Origin: Halobellus captivus | GTDB taxonomy: Archaea; Halobacteriota; Halobacteria; Halobacteriales; Haloferacaceae | DNA length: 64,000 nt | Assembly (NCBI RefSeq): GCF_003697845.1 | Contig: NZ_RDQE01000008.1 | Location: forward strand, 1 to 64,000 | Direction: 5' to 3' | Shown: piece after piece, positions 7,905 through 15,817 of the stretch | Layout of the letters: the number at the start of each line of letters is the position of its first letter | How positions within the stretch are numbered: the first letter of the stretch is position 1 | The notes under the pieces: generated by a model | Told to the model about the DNA's origin: nothing | Seen by the model: the letters and a program-made list of their open reading frames with translations, nothing else | Database searches by the model: none | Translations under genes and position numbers: made by a program

Positions 7905-8918
7905 CTATTGGTTTGTTAAGGGTACAGATTCGAGTGGCCATCGTGGAGTGTGCGTTCGCTCTTCTTCGACATACCCCAGACGGAACAGATGTTGGGGTAT
8001 CTCCTCTCCAGTGCCAGCTCTGGTAGCGAGTTTCGTTCGCATTTCTGGCCGTTCCAAGATCTGACTCAGTGGATGGACGGCGAAATCTTCAGCACTCGCG
8101 AGAAGGGCGAGTCGTTCGAAGACTTGACCGGTTTTGACCTGGGCCGTTGCAGTGTCTTCCTGGGTTGCCAGCAATGCGACGACTGGCGCGCATTCGATAA
8201 GTTTCGAGTTCTTTCGGCCTTCCCGTTCTCCGAGATCGAAGTGAGAAACGACCGCCTGCCCGAGACGGGCCATGAGCCACGAACTGCCGAGCGCGCCCGT
8301 CCCGACCCAGTAGCCCAGTTCTTGCCGATATGTTGGGTCAGCCATCTGTGCCTCATCCGCCTCGGCTTGGAGTTCGCCGATAGAACGCTTTTGCTCGGGG
8401 TCATCGATCAGGGACAATGTCACGCTGTCCCATTCGATTACTCGACGGAACTGATCTCTCGTTTCCCGAGGGAGTGCTTGGTCTTCGAACAACTGGTGGC
8501 TCGTATACCGCTCTGTGAGCTCGTCGAACAACTCCGATGGTCGACTGGACGATGGGTCGCTATCAGGTTCGAGTGTGACCGTCGAGACGAGGTTGTCGTC
8601 CTCGTCGGTATGATACGTGATTTCGTAACCGACCTCGAAGTGTTCGGCCGCAGTACAGAGATTTTCGAGCGCACAGCCGATACTGATGAATAGCTCTCGC
8701 TTGTCTTGGTCAGCGACTTCGAGCCATCGTGTCTTGTCGAAGGCGATTTCGATCGTTTCGTCCCGAATCGTGAACTGCCACGGTTGAGAGTTGTGACTTG
8801 ACGGGGCTAAAATCGCATAGCGGAGCAGGAACTTCGCCTGTTCTCCGAGAGGGGATCCATCGGGAAACTCGCCCTCGGTGATGTCCCAGACTGATTGGGT
8901 CAATTCGTCTGCGTCCAT
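7905..8918 (-). CDS. nitroreductase-like (Acg family) flavin oxidoreductase
   Basis: 337 residues. The N-terminus has LRYAILAPSSHNSQPWQF, the FMN-binding signature of nitroreductases. The size, with two nitroreductase-like halves, fits the Acg family, whose bacterial members are tied to redox stress and may sequester FMN. The C-terminal half has GTGALGSSWLMARLGQAVVSHFDLGE. It reads away from the IS remnant; its start is about 50 bp from the left end of that element, so its promoter may have been altered. Confidence 0.8.
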   Translation of the reverse strand: MDADELTQSVWDITEGEFPDGSPLGEQAKFLLRYAILAPSSHNSQPWQFTIRDETIEIAFDKTRWLEVADQDKRELFISIGCALENLCTAAEHFEVGYEITYHTDEDDNLVSTVTLEPDSDPSSSRPSELFDELTERYTSHQLFEDQALPRETRDQFRRVIEWDSVTLSLIDDPEQKRSIGELQAEADEAQMADPTYRQELGYWVGTGALGSSWLMARLGQAVVSHFDLGEREGRKNSKLIECAPVVALLATQEDTATAQVKTGQVFERLALLASAEDFAVHPLSQILERPEMRTKLATRAGTGEEIPQHLFRLGYVEEERTHTPRWPLESVPLTNQ

Positions 8919-8969
8919 AACGGAGATACGCGCTCCACTATGCTAAATATGGCTCCACCAGCCCATCTC

Positions 8970-9659
8970 GGTCGCGTAAAGTTAGAGAATGAGGCGTTCG
9001 ACTTCAGAGTGTCTATGACCGAAATCGAACGCCTCAGCCAACGTATCGCGTGGATCGACTTGTCGTTTGTGGAGCGAGATCGAACTCCGCGATGGGCGAT
9101 TGAAATAGGGATCCGCTGTCACTTGGCCGGCATATCACTACGTGAGGTAAGTAAATTTCTCGATGAATACGGGATCGATCGGAGTCACGTCGCTATCCAT
9201 AACTGGGTTCATAAAGCCGATCTACAGCCGATCTCGACCGTGTCTGCGGATCAACTCGCGGTTGACGAAAAGATGATCCGCCTCCACGGCTAGAAGTTCT
9301 GGCTGTACGGTGCGGTTGATCCGTTTACGAACGAGATCCTTCACGTGAGCCTCTATCCGACCGCAAATAAACAGACGACGCGATGGTTTCTCACCGAGCT
9401 ACACCGGCGCTATCAGCTCGATAATGTGGAACTTCTCGTCGATGACGCAGACTATCTCGGATCTGTCCTCGCTGAAGACGGCTATCGATTTCAATCATTC
9501 AACATGGAAATCGGAATGCCATCGAACGTGTTTTTTGGGAAATAGAACGACGAACATCATCGTTTGCGAATAGTTTCAGCAATGTCGCGCTAGAGACAGC
9601 TCAAAATTGGCTTGAAGCCGTCGCAGTCTACCACAATTCACGCCAAAGTTAACGCGACC
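8970..9659 (+). mobile_element. remnant IS6-family insertion sequence
   Basis: About 690 bp bounded by imperfect inverted ends: GGTCGCGTAAAGTT at 8970-8983 and the reverse complement of GGTCGCGTTAACTT at 9646-9659. It encloses a broken IS6-type transposase gene. The bases flanking the ends (8 bp each side) do not match, so no target duplication is visible, as expected for an old or rearranged copy. The right end stops one base before the TGA of the RAD55-like gene. Confidence 0.7.
9015..9652 (+). pseudogene. IS6-family DDE transposase, nonsense plus frameshift
   Basis: Begins MTEIERLSQRIAWIDLSF, then WAIEIGIRCHLAGISL and VDEKMIRLHG, the usual haloarchaeal IS6 N-terminus with the first catalytic Asp in AVDEK. 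A TAG at 9291-9293 interrupts the frame, after which KFWLYGAVDPFTNEILHV resumes in frame. Near 9500 a frameshift occurs; the other frame gives HGNRNAIERVFWEIERRTSS and NWLEAVAVYHNSRQ to TAA at 9650-9652. Both lesions inactivate the gene. Confidence 0.85.
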
Positions 9660-9660
9660 C

Positions 9661-10260
9661 TCAGGCCAACCGGACCTCGACTTCGTCGTCCTCCGAAACC
9701 GTCACGATCCCGTCGAACAGCTGTTTGAGGGTGTTCAGGCTCTGGTCGTCGTGTGCAGTCGAATCGATGCTGAACAGCCCGAGCCCGTTGACGCTCTGGA
9801 CGCGACCGGTGAACACGTGGAGGAACCGGAAGACCGTCTGGAGGTCCGAGTACATCAGAAGCGTCGAAAGCGAGTGGACCATGACCCGGTTCCGGTCGAT
9901 CCCGCGGTCGCCGAACGCCTGGAGGAACTCCGAGAGCTTGATCCCGATCCCGGTCATGTCGACCGGAGACGAGGCGTACTTGATCCGGTCGGAGTCGCGG
10001 ACGTCGGACCCCTGCTGGCGGGTGACGCAGTCGACGACCGCCACGGGTTTCCCCTCGTAAGGCGTCCGCTTCTCGTAGTCCTTCAACACCCGATCGGCAC
10101 CGTCCTTCGTCGTGACGACGATCGCGCCGTCACCCCGGTCGGTCCCGTCCGCGAGGACGTCCATAGCGAGGGAGCGCTTCCCGGTAAGGGGGGGGCCGGT
10201 GAGAAGCAGGTTCGTTCCCGGTTCCACCTCCGCGTCGAGGTGGGGAGCTAAATCATACAT
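9661..10260 (-). CDS. RAD55-like RecA-superfamily ATPase (HTR-like protein)
   Basis: 199 residues from ATG 10260. A RecA/KaiC-type fold with a P-loop GPPLTGKRS near residue 24, where Lys-Arg replaces the more common Lys-Thr/Ser, and a Walker B-like strand VMVHSLSTLL. Haloarchaeal genomes hold several such single-domain RAD55-like ATPases, often linked to signalling rather than recombination. The IS remnant ends one base past the stop codon, so the C-terminus seems intact. The more upstream in-frame ATG (10467) would add a low-complexity basic stretch and overlap the tRNA promoter region. Confidence 0.75.
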   Translation of the reverse strand: MYDLAPHLDAEVEPGTNLLLTGPPLTGKRSLAMDVLADGTDRGDGAIVVTTKDGADRVLKDYEKRTPYEGKPVAVVDCVTRQQGSDVRDSDRIKYASSPVDMTGIGIKLSEFLQAFGDRGIDRNRVMVHSLSTLLMYSDLQTVFRFLHVFTGRVQSVNGLGLFSIDSTAHDDQSLNTLKQLFDGIVTVSEDDEVEVRLA

Positions 10261-10500
10261 GAGTGTACCTCGATCGCGGGGGGATGGACGCGGACCACTC
10301 GTTCGACGACCGTCTCCGACCGGGATACATCGACTACGGAAAACATCTCCAGTCCCGATAATATTCTTTTTGATCGGCCGTCGCTCCGATGAGGACGCGG
10401 ATCGAGTCGTCCGAGACGGTGGCGAATCCGTCGCAGTCCACGGATCGACGACGTTCGAGACCGGCAACCGACCGTCGGCGATCGATCCGGATCGCGGGAC

Positions 10501-10506
10501 TTAAAA
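10501..10506 (+). promoter_or_regulatory. TATA box of tRNA-Arg
   Basis: TTAAAA ends 26 bp before the first base of the tRNA, the standard archaeal TATA position. Confidence 0.6.
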
Positions 10507-10531
10507 CCGTCAGCGCGATACCGATGGGTAC

Positions 10532-10606
10532 GGGCGCTTAGCTCAGTCTGGATAGAGTGCTTGGCTTCGGACCAAGTTGTCGCGGGTTCAAATCCTGCAG
10601 CGCCCA
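10532..10606 (+). tRNA. tRNA-Arg (anticodon TCG)
   Basis: Folds as a full cloverleaf: acceptor GGGCGCT with AGCGCCC plus discriminator A, anticodon stem CTTGG/CCAAG closing loop CTTCGGA (anticodon TCG), T stem GCGGG/CCTGC with TTCAAAT. No intron; CCA is not encoded. It sits at the junction between the RAD55-like gene and an AT-rich pocket holding a decayed AbiEi gene, a place where integrations are common, though I find no repeat of its 3' end in the window. Confidence 0.95.
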
Positions 10607-11115
10607 TTCGTTTTCCGAACGGTCCACATTCGCACGACAGGGTAGCGTCCCTTTTAAAGAAGACGCTATCTCCGTCGAACATTTCATTCGGATTCCGAAT
10701 GGAGGTCGCCGCAATCAGGCGATTCGCTAGGATTTAGATGACAATCACGGGGCTAAAACCTCGGTCGACCGCGCGCGAAGCCTTCCTTCGACCACGTGTT
10801 CGATCGAACCACTCTTAATAAGGTGTAGGTGGAGGACGAATTGATCGGAACCCACGCAACACGACTTCTCCGATACAGGTGCGACCACTATTGTATTCTC
10901 CTGGGTCTGAAATTCGTCTCTTCGTGAGTCAACTTCTCCAGTGGCGCTTTTGCGTACCAATTAGTCTCCAGACTACTGTAGTAAATAAAATATTTCTGAC
11001 TGCTTTTAGAGTCTAAGTACTCTAAGCGGCTGTGTAGTCGACTTTAGAACCAAGAACACTCAACGAATACCGTTATTTTCCGAGCGGATTTAGACTCTAT
11101 GTATACTGAGCGGCT
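10607..11115. other. AT-rich intergenic region upstream of AbiEi gene
   Basis: About 500 bp with no convincing gene; the longest ORF (minus strand, 10745-10960) has no domain and poor haloarchaeal composition. The right end contains two operator-like repeats, listed separately. Confidence 0.4.
11005..11039 (+). promoter_or_regulatory. operator-like repeat A upstream of AbiEi gene
   Basis: Contains the perfect inverted repeat TAGAGT-N6-ACTCTA (11007-11024) followed by AAGCGGCTGTG. A diverged copy begins 84 bp downstream (26 of 35 positions identical). AbiEi antitoxins are known to repress their own promoters through repeated inverted elements, so these are autoregulation candidates. Confidence 0.5.
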
Positions 11116-11123
11116 ATGGGATC
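11089..11123 (+). promoter_or_regulatory. operator-like repeat B overlapping the AbiEi start
   Basis: Imperfect copy of repeat A (TTTAGACTCTATGTA, then GAGCGGCTATG) whose end includes the ATG at 11116. Occupancy here would block transcription or translation initiation. The inverted symmetry present in copy A is largely lost. Confidence 0.45.
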
Positions 11124-11994
11124 GATAAACGAGTCAGAGACTCAAAGAAAGAGTCTATCGACGCGTGAATCTCAAGCTCTCTCGCGGCTCGCGAGCGAGG
11201 GGCGACAAGTCATCACTGTCGGCGACGTCGAGGATACGCTAGAGATCTCTCGAAAATCAGCCAAGGACATGGCGTATTCCCTCAAGGAGAAAGGCTGGCT
11301 AGAGCGTCTCTCTCAAGGAAAATATCTCATCCTACCACTTTCGGCTGGAGACAGTGCGGTTTACGCGGGACACGAGTTCGTCATCGCTTCGGCACTCGTG
11401 GAACCGATGTACATCGGCTACTGGAGCGCGATGAATCATCGCGGTCTCACGGAGCAGATGTCGCGGACGGTATACCTCGTAACGACGAAGCGCGCAGAAT
11501 CACTCGAGATCCATGGCGTCGAGTACCGACCGGTGTCGGTCACTGAGCAGAAATTCTTTGGATATCAGCCGACAGCAGTCGGATCGACACAGGTGAACAT
11601 CGCCAGTATCGAAAAGACGCTGGTCGACTGTGCTGATCATCCCGAGTTCTGCGGGGGAGTCGGTGAACCCGCCAAGGCGATGTAAAACGCGACAGAGAAG
11701 CGGTGTTCGTGGGAAACGGTCGTAGAACATCTCCGTCGGGTCGGGAACGGTGCTGCAACGAAACGCATTGTATACCTCGCAGACCAGCTCGACATTGATC
11801 TCCCGGAGTATTGGGATCTCGTCGAGGATTTCACGACCGGATATCCACTTCTCGACCCAACTCGAGAAGCGACGGGCACCCGGGACAGTAAGTACCAGTT
11901 GCGTCTGAACGTGGAACCCGAAGTATTCCTTCCAATGACAGCGGCCTCTCCGACTGTCTCTGCTGTAATTGATTGGAGTTTAGCTGGAAAGTAG
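11116..11994 (+). pseudogene. AbiEi-type (type IV toxin-antitoxin) antitoxin gene interrupted by TAA
   Basis: The first 189 codons carry an N-terminal winged HTH (VITVGDVEDTLEIS, then AKDMAYSLKEKGWLERL, GKYLILP) and the AbiEi core (PMYIGYWSAMNHRGLTEQ, EQKFFGY, IASIEKTLVDCADHPEFCGG). TAA at 11683-11685 follows VGEPAKAM. The same frame then stays open and homologous-looking (VGNGAATKRIVYLADQLDI, GYPLLDP, YQLRLNVEPE) until TAG at 11992, inside a hairpin element. A single AAA-to-TAA-type change explains the break. No AbiEii toxin gene follows, so the module is decayed. Confidence 0.75.
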
Positions 11995-12081
11995 GGTGCT
12001 AAGCCCCCTTCCTCAAGGAGTGAACAGAACGGAGTGAAGTGAACGAGTAGGGAGGGGATACAGCACCCTACTTTCCAGCTA
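11981..12081. repeat. 101-bp hairpin element with 20-bp perfect terminal inverted repeats
   Basis: 11981-12000 and 12062-12081 are perfect reverse complements (ends TAGCTGGAAAG and CTTTCCAGCTA). Inside, the pairing continues imperfectly (CCCCCTTCCT against AGGGAGGGG), leaving a loop rich in GAGTGAA/GAACGAG. It replaces the tail of the AbiEi gene. The inner sequence resembles the palindromic right ends of haloarchaeal IS200/IS605 TnpB elements, from memory only. It could be a MITE or an element end. Confidence 0.6.
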
Positions 12082-12584
12082 ATAAATCGATGAAACTTAA
12101 GTGTACGTACGCGATGCTCCTCGCTCGGCGGGGTCGACGGTTCCGGCTCAAACAACGCTAGATCCGCGCCTTCCCTCAATGTGAAACGGACTCCGTAACG
12201 GTCGACGCTCTTTGGCGTTGCTCGGTGCTGACTACGCACGTCGCATTCGGCACGCCTTCTGAAGTTTTTTCATGCCATCAAATACGCCCGTACTCGGCCA
12301 TCTCACACTCGAGAAGTCGATTCGCTCGACGGATCGATCACACAGTCGGTCCACCTCGACGAACTCCGCCTCCTCGAGTTTCACGACCGGTGCTTCGTGT
12401 GATCCACCCCGGATGGGCAACGCGATGCGGTTGGTGGCGTTTCACGGACCCGGGAACGTGGGGACGACGGTGGGGTGGGGGCGACGGTGGGGTGGGGGCG
12501 ACGGTGGGGTGAGGACGACGAACCGAAGGGATCGTCCCCGTCGTCAGCCGAAGGTTGACGGCGTAGCCACGGGATCGGAGCCGG
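11995..12584. other. non-coding stretch between AbiEi remnant and msrB
   Basis: After the hairpin element I recognise no gene. The right part holds a G-rich tandem repeat. Short ORFs on both strands do not show domains. Confidence 0.35.
12466..12514 (+). repeat. 17-bp G-rich tandem repeat, 2.9 copies
   Basis: Unit GACGGTGGGGTGGGGGC at 12466-12482, 12483-12499 and a partial third at 12500-12514. Each unit has two runs of at least four G, so the plus strand could form a G-quadruplex. It lies downstream of the leftward msrB gene. Confidence 0.8.
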
Positions 12585-13010
12585 TCACTCCCCGTCGAAC
12601 TCCATCGCGACGGAGTTGATACAGAAGCGCTTGCCGGTCGGCTCCGGTCCGTCGTCGAAGACGTGGCCGAGATGCGAGTCGCAGGACGCACACCGGACCT
12701 CGGTGCGGCGCATTCCGTGGCTGGTGTCGAGCGTCGTCGTCACCGAGTCCTCCTCGGCGGCGTAGAAGGCGGGCCAGCCGCAGCCGGACTCGTACTTCGT
12801 CTCGGCGGCGAACAACCGTTCGCCGCAGGCCGCACAGCGATACTCCCCGTCCTCGGGCAGGTGGTCGACGTACTCGCCCGAGAACCGCGCCTCGGTTCCG
12901 CTCTCTCTGAGCACGCGGTACTCCTCCTCGGAGAGCCGCTCGCGCCACTCCTCGTCGGTCAGGTCCTCGAGGTCGTCCGCGCCGGTCGACGCCGCGTCGG
13001 TGTCGCTCAT
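12585..13010 (-). CDS. msrB: peptide-methionine (R)-S-oxide reductase MsrB
   Basis: 141 residues. Reduces the R-epimer of methionine sulfoxide in proteins using thioredoxin. Zinc-binding cysteines are Cys59, Cys62, Cys107 and Cys110; GCGWPAF lies at 77-83; the catalytic Cys130 is in RFCINS. The highly acidic N-terminal 30 residues are the usual haloarchaeal extension. Full length. It is divergent from pyrB, with starts about 145 bp apart. Confidence 0.95.
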   Translation of the reverse strand: MSDTDAASTGADDLEDLTDEEWRERLSEEEYRVLRESGTEARFSGEYVDHLPEDGEYRCAACGERLFAAETKYESGCGWPAFYAAEEDSVTTTLDTSHGMRRTEVRCASCDSHLGHVFDDGPEPTGKRFCINSVAMEFDGE

Positions 13011-13155
13011 GGGAACCGATACGGGCCGCGTCGGTAAGGCGGTTGTGGCGGCGGAGGGGCGGGGACGATCGACCGGGTCGGAGTTACTACCCGCGTCGAC
13101 CGAGACCGTCGGCGACCCGAGGGATTCAAGATACTGCCGGACCCCTACTCCGACG

Positions 13156-14097
13156 ATGCGTCAGGACCACCTCATCACCGCGACCCAGCTCTCGCGGGAT
13201 GACATCGAGGCGGTACTCGATCGGGCCCGCGAGGTCGCCGCCGACCCCGAAGCGTACGCGGGCCGACACGGGGGGACGATGCTCGCGCTCTGCTTCTTCG
13301 AACCGAGCACGCGCACGCGGATGAGCTTCGACGCCGCCGCGAAACGCCTCGGGATCGACACGATCGACATGGGCGACGTGGACTCCTCGTCGGTCTCGAA
13401 GGGCGAATCGCTCGCGGACACCGTCCGCGTCATCGAGGGATACGCCGACTCGATCGTGTTGCGACACCCCAGCGAGGGCGCGGCGACGCTGGCCGCGGAG
13501 TTCGTCGACGTCCCCGTGATAAACGCGGGTGACGGGGCGGGTCAACACCCGTCCCAGACCCTGCTCGACCTCCACACGATCCGGGAGAACCACGGCCTCG
13601 ACGACCTCACGGTCGGTATCATGGGTGATCTGAAGTACGGTCGAACGGTCCACTCGCTCGCGACCGCGCTAACCAACTTCGACGCCCGCCAGCACTTCAT
13701 CAGTCCCGAGTCGCTTCGACTGCCCCGATCGGTCCGGTTCGACCTCCACGAGACGGGCGCGCAGATACGCGAACACGAGGACTTGGAGGGAGTCCTTCCG
13801 GAGCTCGACGTGCTGTACGTCACCCGCATCCAGAAGGAGCGGTTCCCCGACGAGAACGAGTACCACCGCGTCGCGGGACAGTACCGGATCGACGCCGACA
13901 CGCTCGAGGCCGCGCCCGACGACCTCACCGTGATGCACCCGCTTCCCCGCGTCGACGAGATCGCCGCCGACGTCGACGACACCGATCACGCTCGCTACTT
14001 CGAACAGGCACACAACGGGATCCCGGTCCGGATGGCGCTTCTCGATACCCTACTGGAGAACGCCGAGGCGGCCGAGGGGATGGAGGTGGACCGATGA
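13156..14097 (+). CDS. pyrB: aspartate carbamoyltransferase catalytic subunit
   Basis: 313 residues from ATG 13156. Joins carbamoyl phosphate and aspartate in pyrimidine synthesis. The carbamoyl-phosphate site STRT is at residues 51-54 ([11 protein letters not shown]); [14 protein letters not shown] and HPLPR are all present. The in-frame ATG at 13000 would overlap msrB and encode a non-conserved basic stretch, so it is rejected. The TGA overlaps the pyrI ATG by four bases, giving a translationally coupled holoenzyme operon. Confidence 0.97.
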   Translation: MRQDHLITATQLSRDDIEAVLDRAREVAADPEAYAGRHGGTMLALCFFEPSTRTRMSFDAAAKRLGIDTIDMGDVDSSSVSKGESLADTVRVIEGYADSIVLRHPSEGAATLAAEFVDVPVINAGDGAGQHPSQTLLDLHTIRENHGLDDLTVGIMGDLKYGRTVHSLATALTNFDARQHFISPESLRLPRSVRFDLHETGAQIREHEDLEGVLPELDVLYVTRIQKERFPDENEYHRVAGQYRIDADTLEAAPDDLTVMHPLPRVDEIAADVDDTDHARYFEQAHNGIPVRMALLDTLLENAEAAEGMEVDR

Positions 14098-14552
14098 GCG
14101 AACACGAGCTCCGCGTCTCGAAGATCCGCGACGGGACCGTGATCGACCACGTCGAGGGCGGGCAGGCGCTCAACGTGCTCGCGATCCTCGGGATCGACGG
14201 CTCCGAGGGACTCGGCGTCTCCGTCGGAATGAACGTCCCCTCCGACCGTCTCGGCCGGAAGGACCTCGTGAAGGTGGAGGGCCGTGAGCTCTCCCAATCG
14301 GAGGTCGACGTCCTCTCGCTCATCGCTCCGGAGGCGACGATCAACATCGTCCGCGAGTTCGAGGTGGTCGAGAAGAACCGCGTGACACGGCCCGACCGCG
14401 TCGCGGGCGTGCTCTCGTGTCCGAACCGGAACTGCATCACCAACGCCGACGAGCCGGTCGAGACGCGGTTCGAGGTGGTCGCCGACGGAGTCCGCTGTGA
14501 CTACTGTTCGACGGTCCTCCGGTCGGACATCGCCGAACACATCGACGTGTGA
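14094..14552 (+). CDS. pyrI: aspartate carbamoyltransferase regulatory subunit
   Basis: 152 residues. The N-terminal allosteric domain opens with [19 protein letters not shown], the nucleotide-binding start of PyrI. The C-terminal zinc domain has CPNRNC and CDYC, the four ligands that hold the subunit to PyrB. ATGA overlap with pyrB. Full length with a short TGA-terminated end at 14552. Confidence 0.97.
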   Translation: MSEHELRVSKIRDGTVIDHVEGGQALNVLAILGIDGSEGLGVSVGMNVPSDRLGRKDLVKVEGRELSQSEVDVLSLIAPEATINIVREFEVVEKNRVTRPDRVAGVLSCPNRNCITNADEPVETRFEVVADGVRCDYCSTVLRSDIAEHIDV

Positions 14553-14690
14553 ACTCCGATCGACGCGTCAGTGACCCACGACTGACGTCGTGGGCTTCCG
14601 CCTCGTCCCTCTGCGACCTCGATGTGATCGCCCGTCCACGTGCGGGCGAACGTCGGTAGTTTTTAGCGGCCGCCGGTCGACGATGCGTGT

Positions 14691-14786
14691 ATGGGAACGA
14701 AAGCGAAACTCGTCGTCGTACTGTCGCTCGTGGTCCTCGCGTACTTCCTCCTCGCCGGCGACAAACAGCCGGTCGAAGTGGAGTAA
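14691..14786 (+). CDS. 31-residue single-helix membrane microprotein
   Basis: ATG at 14691, TAA at 14784. The product starts MGTKAKLVVVLSLVVLAYF: a short basic N-terminus, one hydrophobic helix, and a polar acidic end (PVEVE). I recall similar tiny proteins in other haloarchaea. An AT-rich TATA-like stretch (gtagttttta, about 14656-14666) lies about 30 bp upstream, consistent with leaderless expression. Confidence 0.55.
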   Translation: MGTKAKLVVVLSLVVLAYFLLAGDKQPVEVE

Positions 14787-14887
14787 CGGACGCCAGGGAA
14801 CCGACCGTCGACGGAGCGTAACCGTTCGACCGAGACTACCCGGGCGCAAGCCCGCCGTTTTTACCCGTCAGCCGCGTAGCGACTCTC

Positions 14888-15748
14888 ATGTACGGGGTCG
14901 TCACGCGGAACGCCGACGAGGTCGACATGGAGCCGTTCGACCTGGGATGTTACGAGGTCAAGGACGTCACCGGACGGGCGGCCGCGCCCCTCCCGAACGC
15001 CGTGAACATGGTGTCGTGTTTCGGCGACAACGCGGCCGCCGGCGAGAACCCGGATCTCGTACCGGTCGACGACCGCGGCGAGCCGGCGACCCGCGACCGC
15101 GAGTACTTCGACTGGGCGTACGTCTGTCCGACCCATCCGGAGTACCGCGAGGGACTCCTCGAGATAATCGAGGACTGCGCCGCCGAGAACGACGACGTTC
15201 GCCTCGACGACGTGGGGTTCCCACGAGAGGGTTTCTGTCGCTGTGACCGCTGTGAGCGGCTGTTCGCCGGGAGCGACCGCGACGAGCGGGCCGACTGGCG
15301 TGCCGACGTGATCACGGGGTTCGTCGCCGAGGCGGCCGAACGCGTCCCGGGCCGGACGCTCCTCACTCTCTACCCCGACCCGTATCCGGGACACCTCCGT
15401 GCGCGTTCCGGGCTCGACCTCGACGCCCTGACCGAACACGTCGACGAGTTCGTCGTCCCGCTGTACGACACGGAGTACGCGACCACCTACTGGCTGGAGT
15501 CGATCCTCCGCGGCTTCCGCTCGCGACTCGGTGGCGACTACGACGTCCACGGCGCGCCGCCGGAGACGCCCTTCTCCGCCGAGCTCTACGCCGTCGACGT
15601 CGACGTCGACGACCTGATCCACGCGACGGAGGTGGCGGAGACGTACGTCAAGGACGTGTTCTTCGGGTACGACGCCAACAACGCGGCGGCGGCGCTCCGC
15701 CGAAAGGACGCCGACACCCGGGAAGGGAAGGTCCACCGACCGGAGTGA
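14888..15748 (+). CDS. conserved haloarchaeal protein, TIM-barrel glycosidase-like
   Basis: 286 residues, soluble, not assigned to a family. It has DWAYVCPTHPEYREGLLEIIED and later LDDVGFPREGFCRCDRCERLF, the strand-then-acid arrangement seen in TIM-barrel glycoside-hydrolase-like domains, plus a CxCDRC cysteine cluster at about 117-122. LLTLYPDPYPGH and EFVVPLYDTEYA add further barrel-like strands. A metal or carbohydrate role is possible but unproven. It stands alone between the microprotein and the convergent thrC-like gene. Confidence 0.5.
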   Translation: MYGVVTRNADEVDMEPFDLGCYEVKDVTGRAAAPLPNAVNMVSCFGDNAAAGENPDLVPVDDRGEPATRDREYFDWAYVCPTHPEYREGLLEIIEDCAAENDDVRLDDVGFPREGFCRCDRCERLFAGSDRDERADWRADVITGFVAEAAERVPGRTLLTLYPDPYPGHLRARSGLDLDALTEHVDEFVVPLYDTEYATTYWLESILRGFRSRLGGDYDVHGAPPETPFSAELYAVDVDVDDLIHATEVAETYVKDVFFGYDANNAAAALRRKDADTREGKVHRPE

Positions 15749-15817
15749 ATCGATCCGGTACGGACGCGGCGCCAGCGATCGAACGGGACGGGTGGCCGAC
15801 CGTGCGGCGGCCGACGG

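Noticed and set aside
8919-9014. Target-site duplication at the IS6 remnant
   Set aside because: The 8 bp outside the left and right ends do not match.
10290-10370. 25-codon plus ORF before tRNA-Arg (MDADHSFDD...)
   Set aside because: Too short, no conservation evidence, although a purine-rich stretch precedes it.
10248-10682. Minus ORF containing MGAAGFEPATT and other tRNA-like peptides
   Set aside because: This is a translation across tRNA-Arg, a well-known artefact of ORF calling.
10745-10960. 71-codon minus ORF upstream of AbiEi gene
   Set aside because: No domain, no codon bias, and it overlaps a likely regulatory region.
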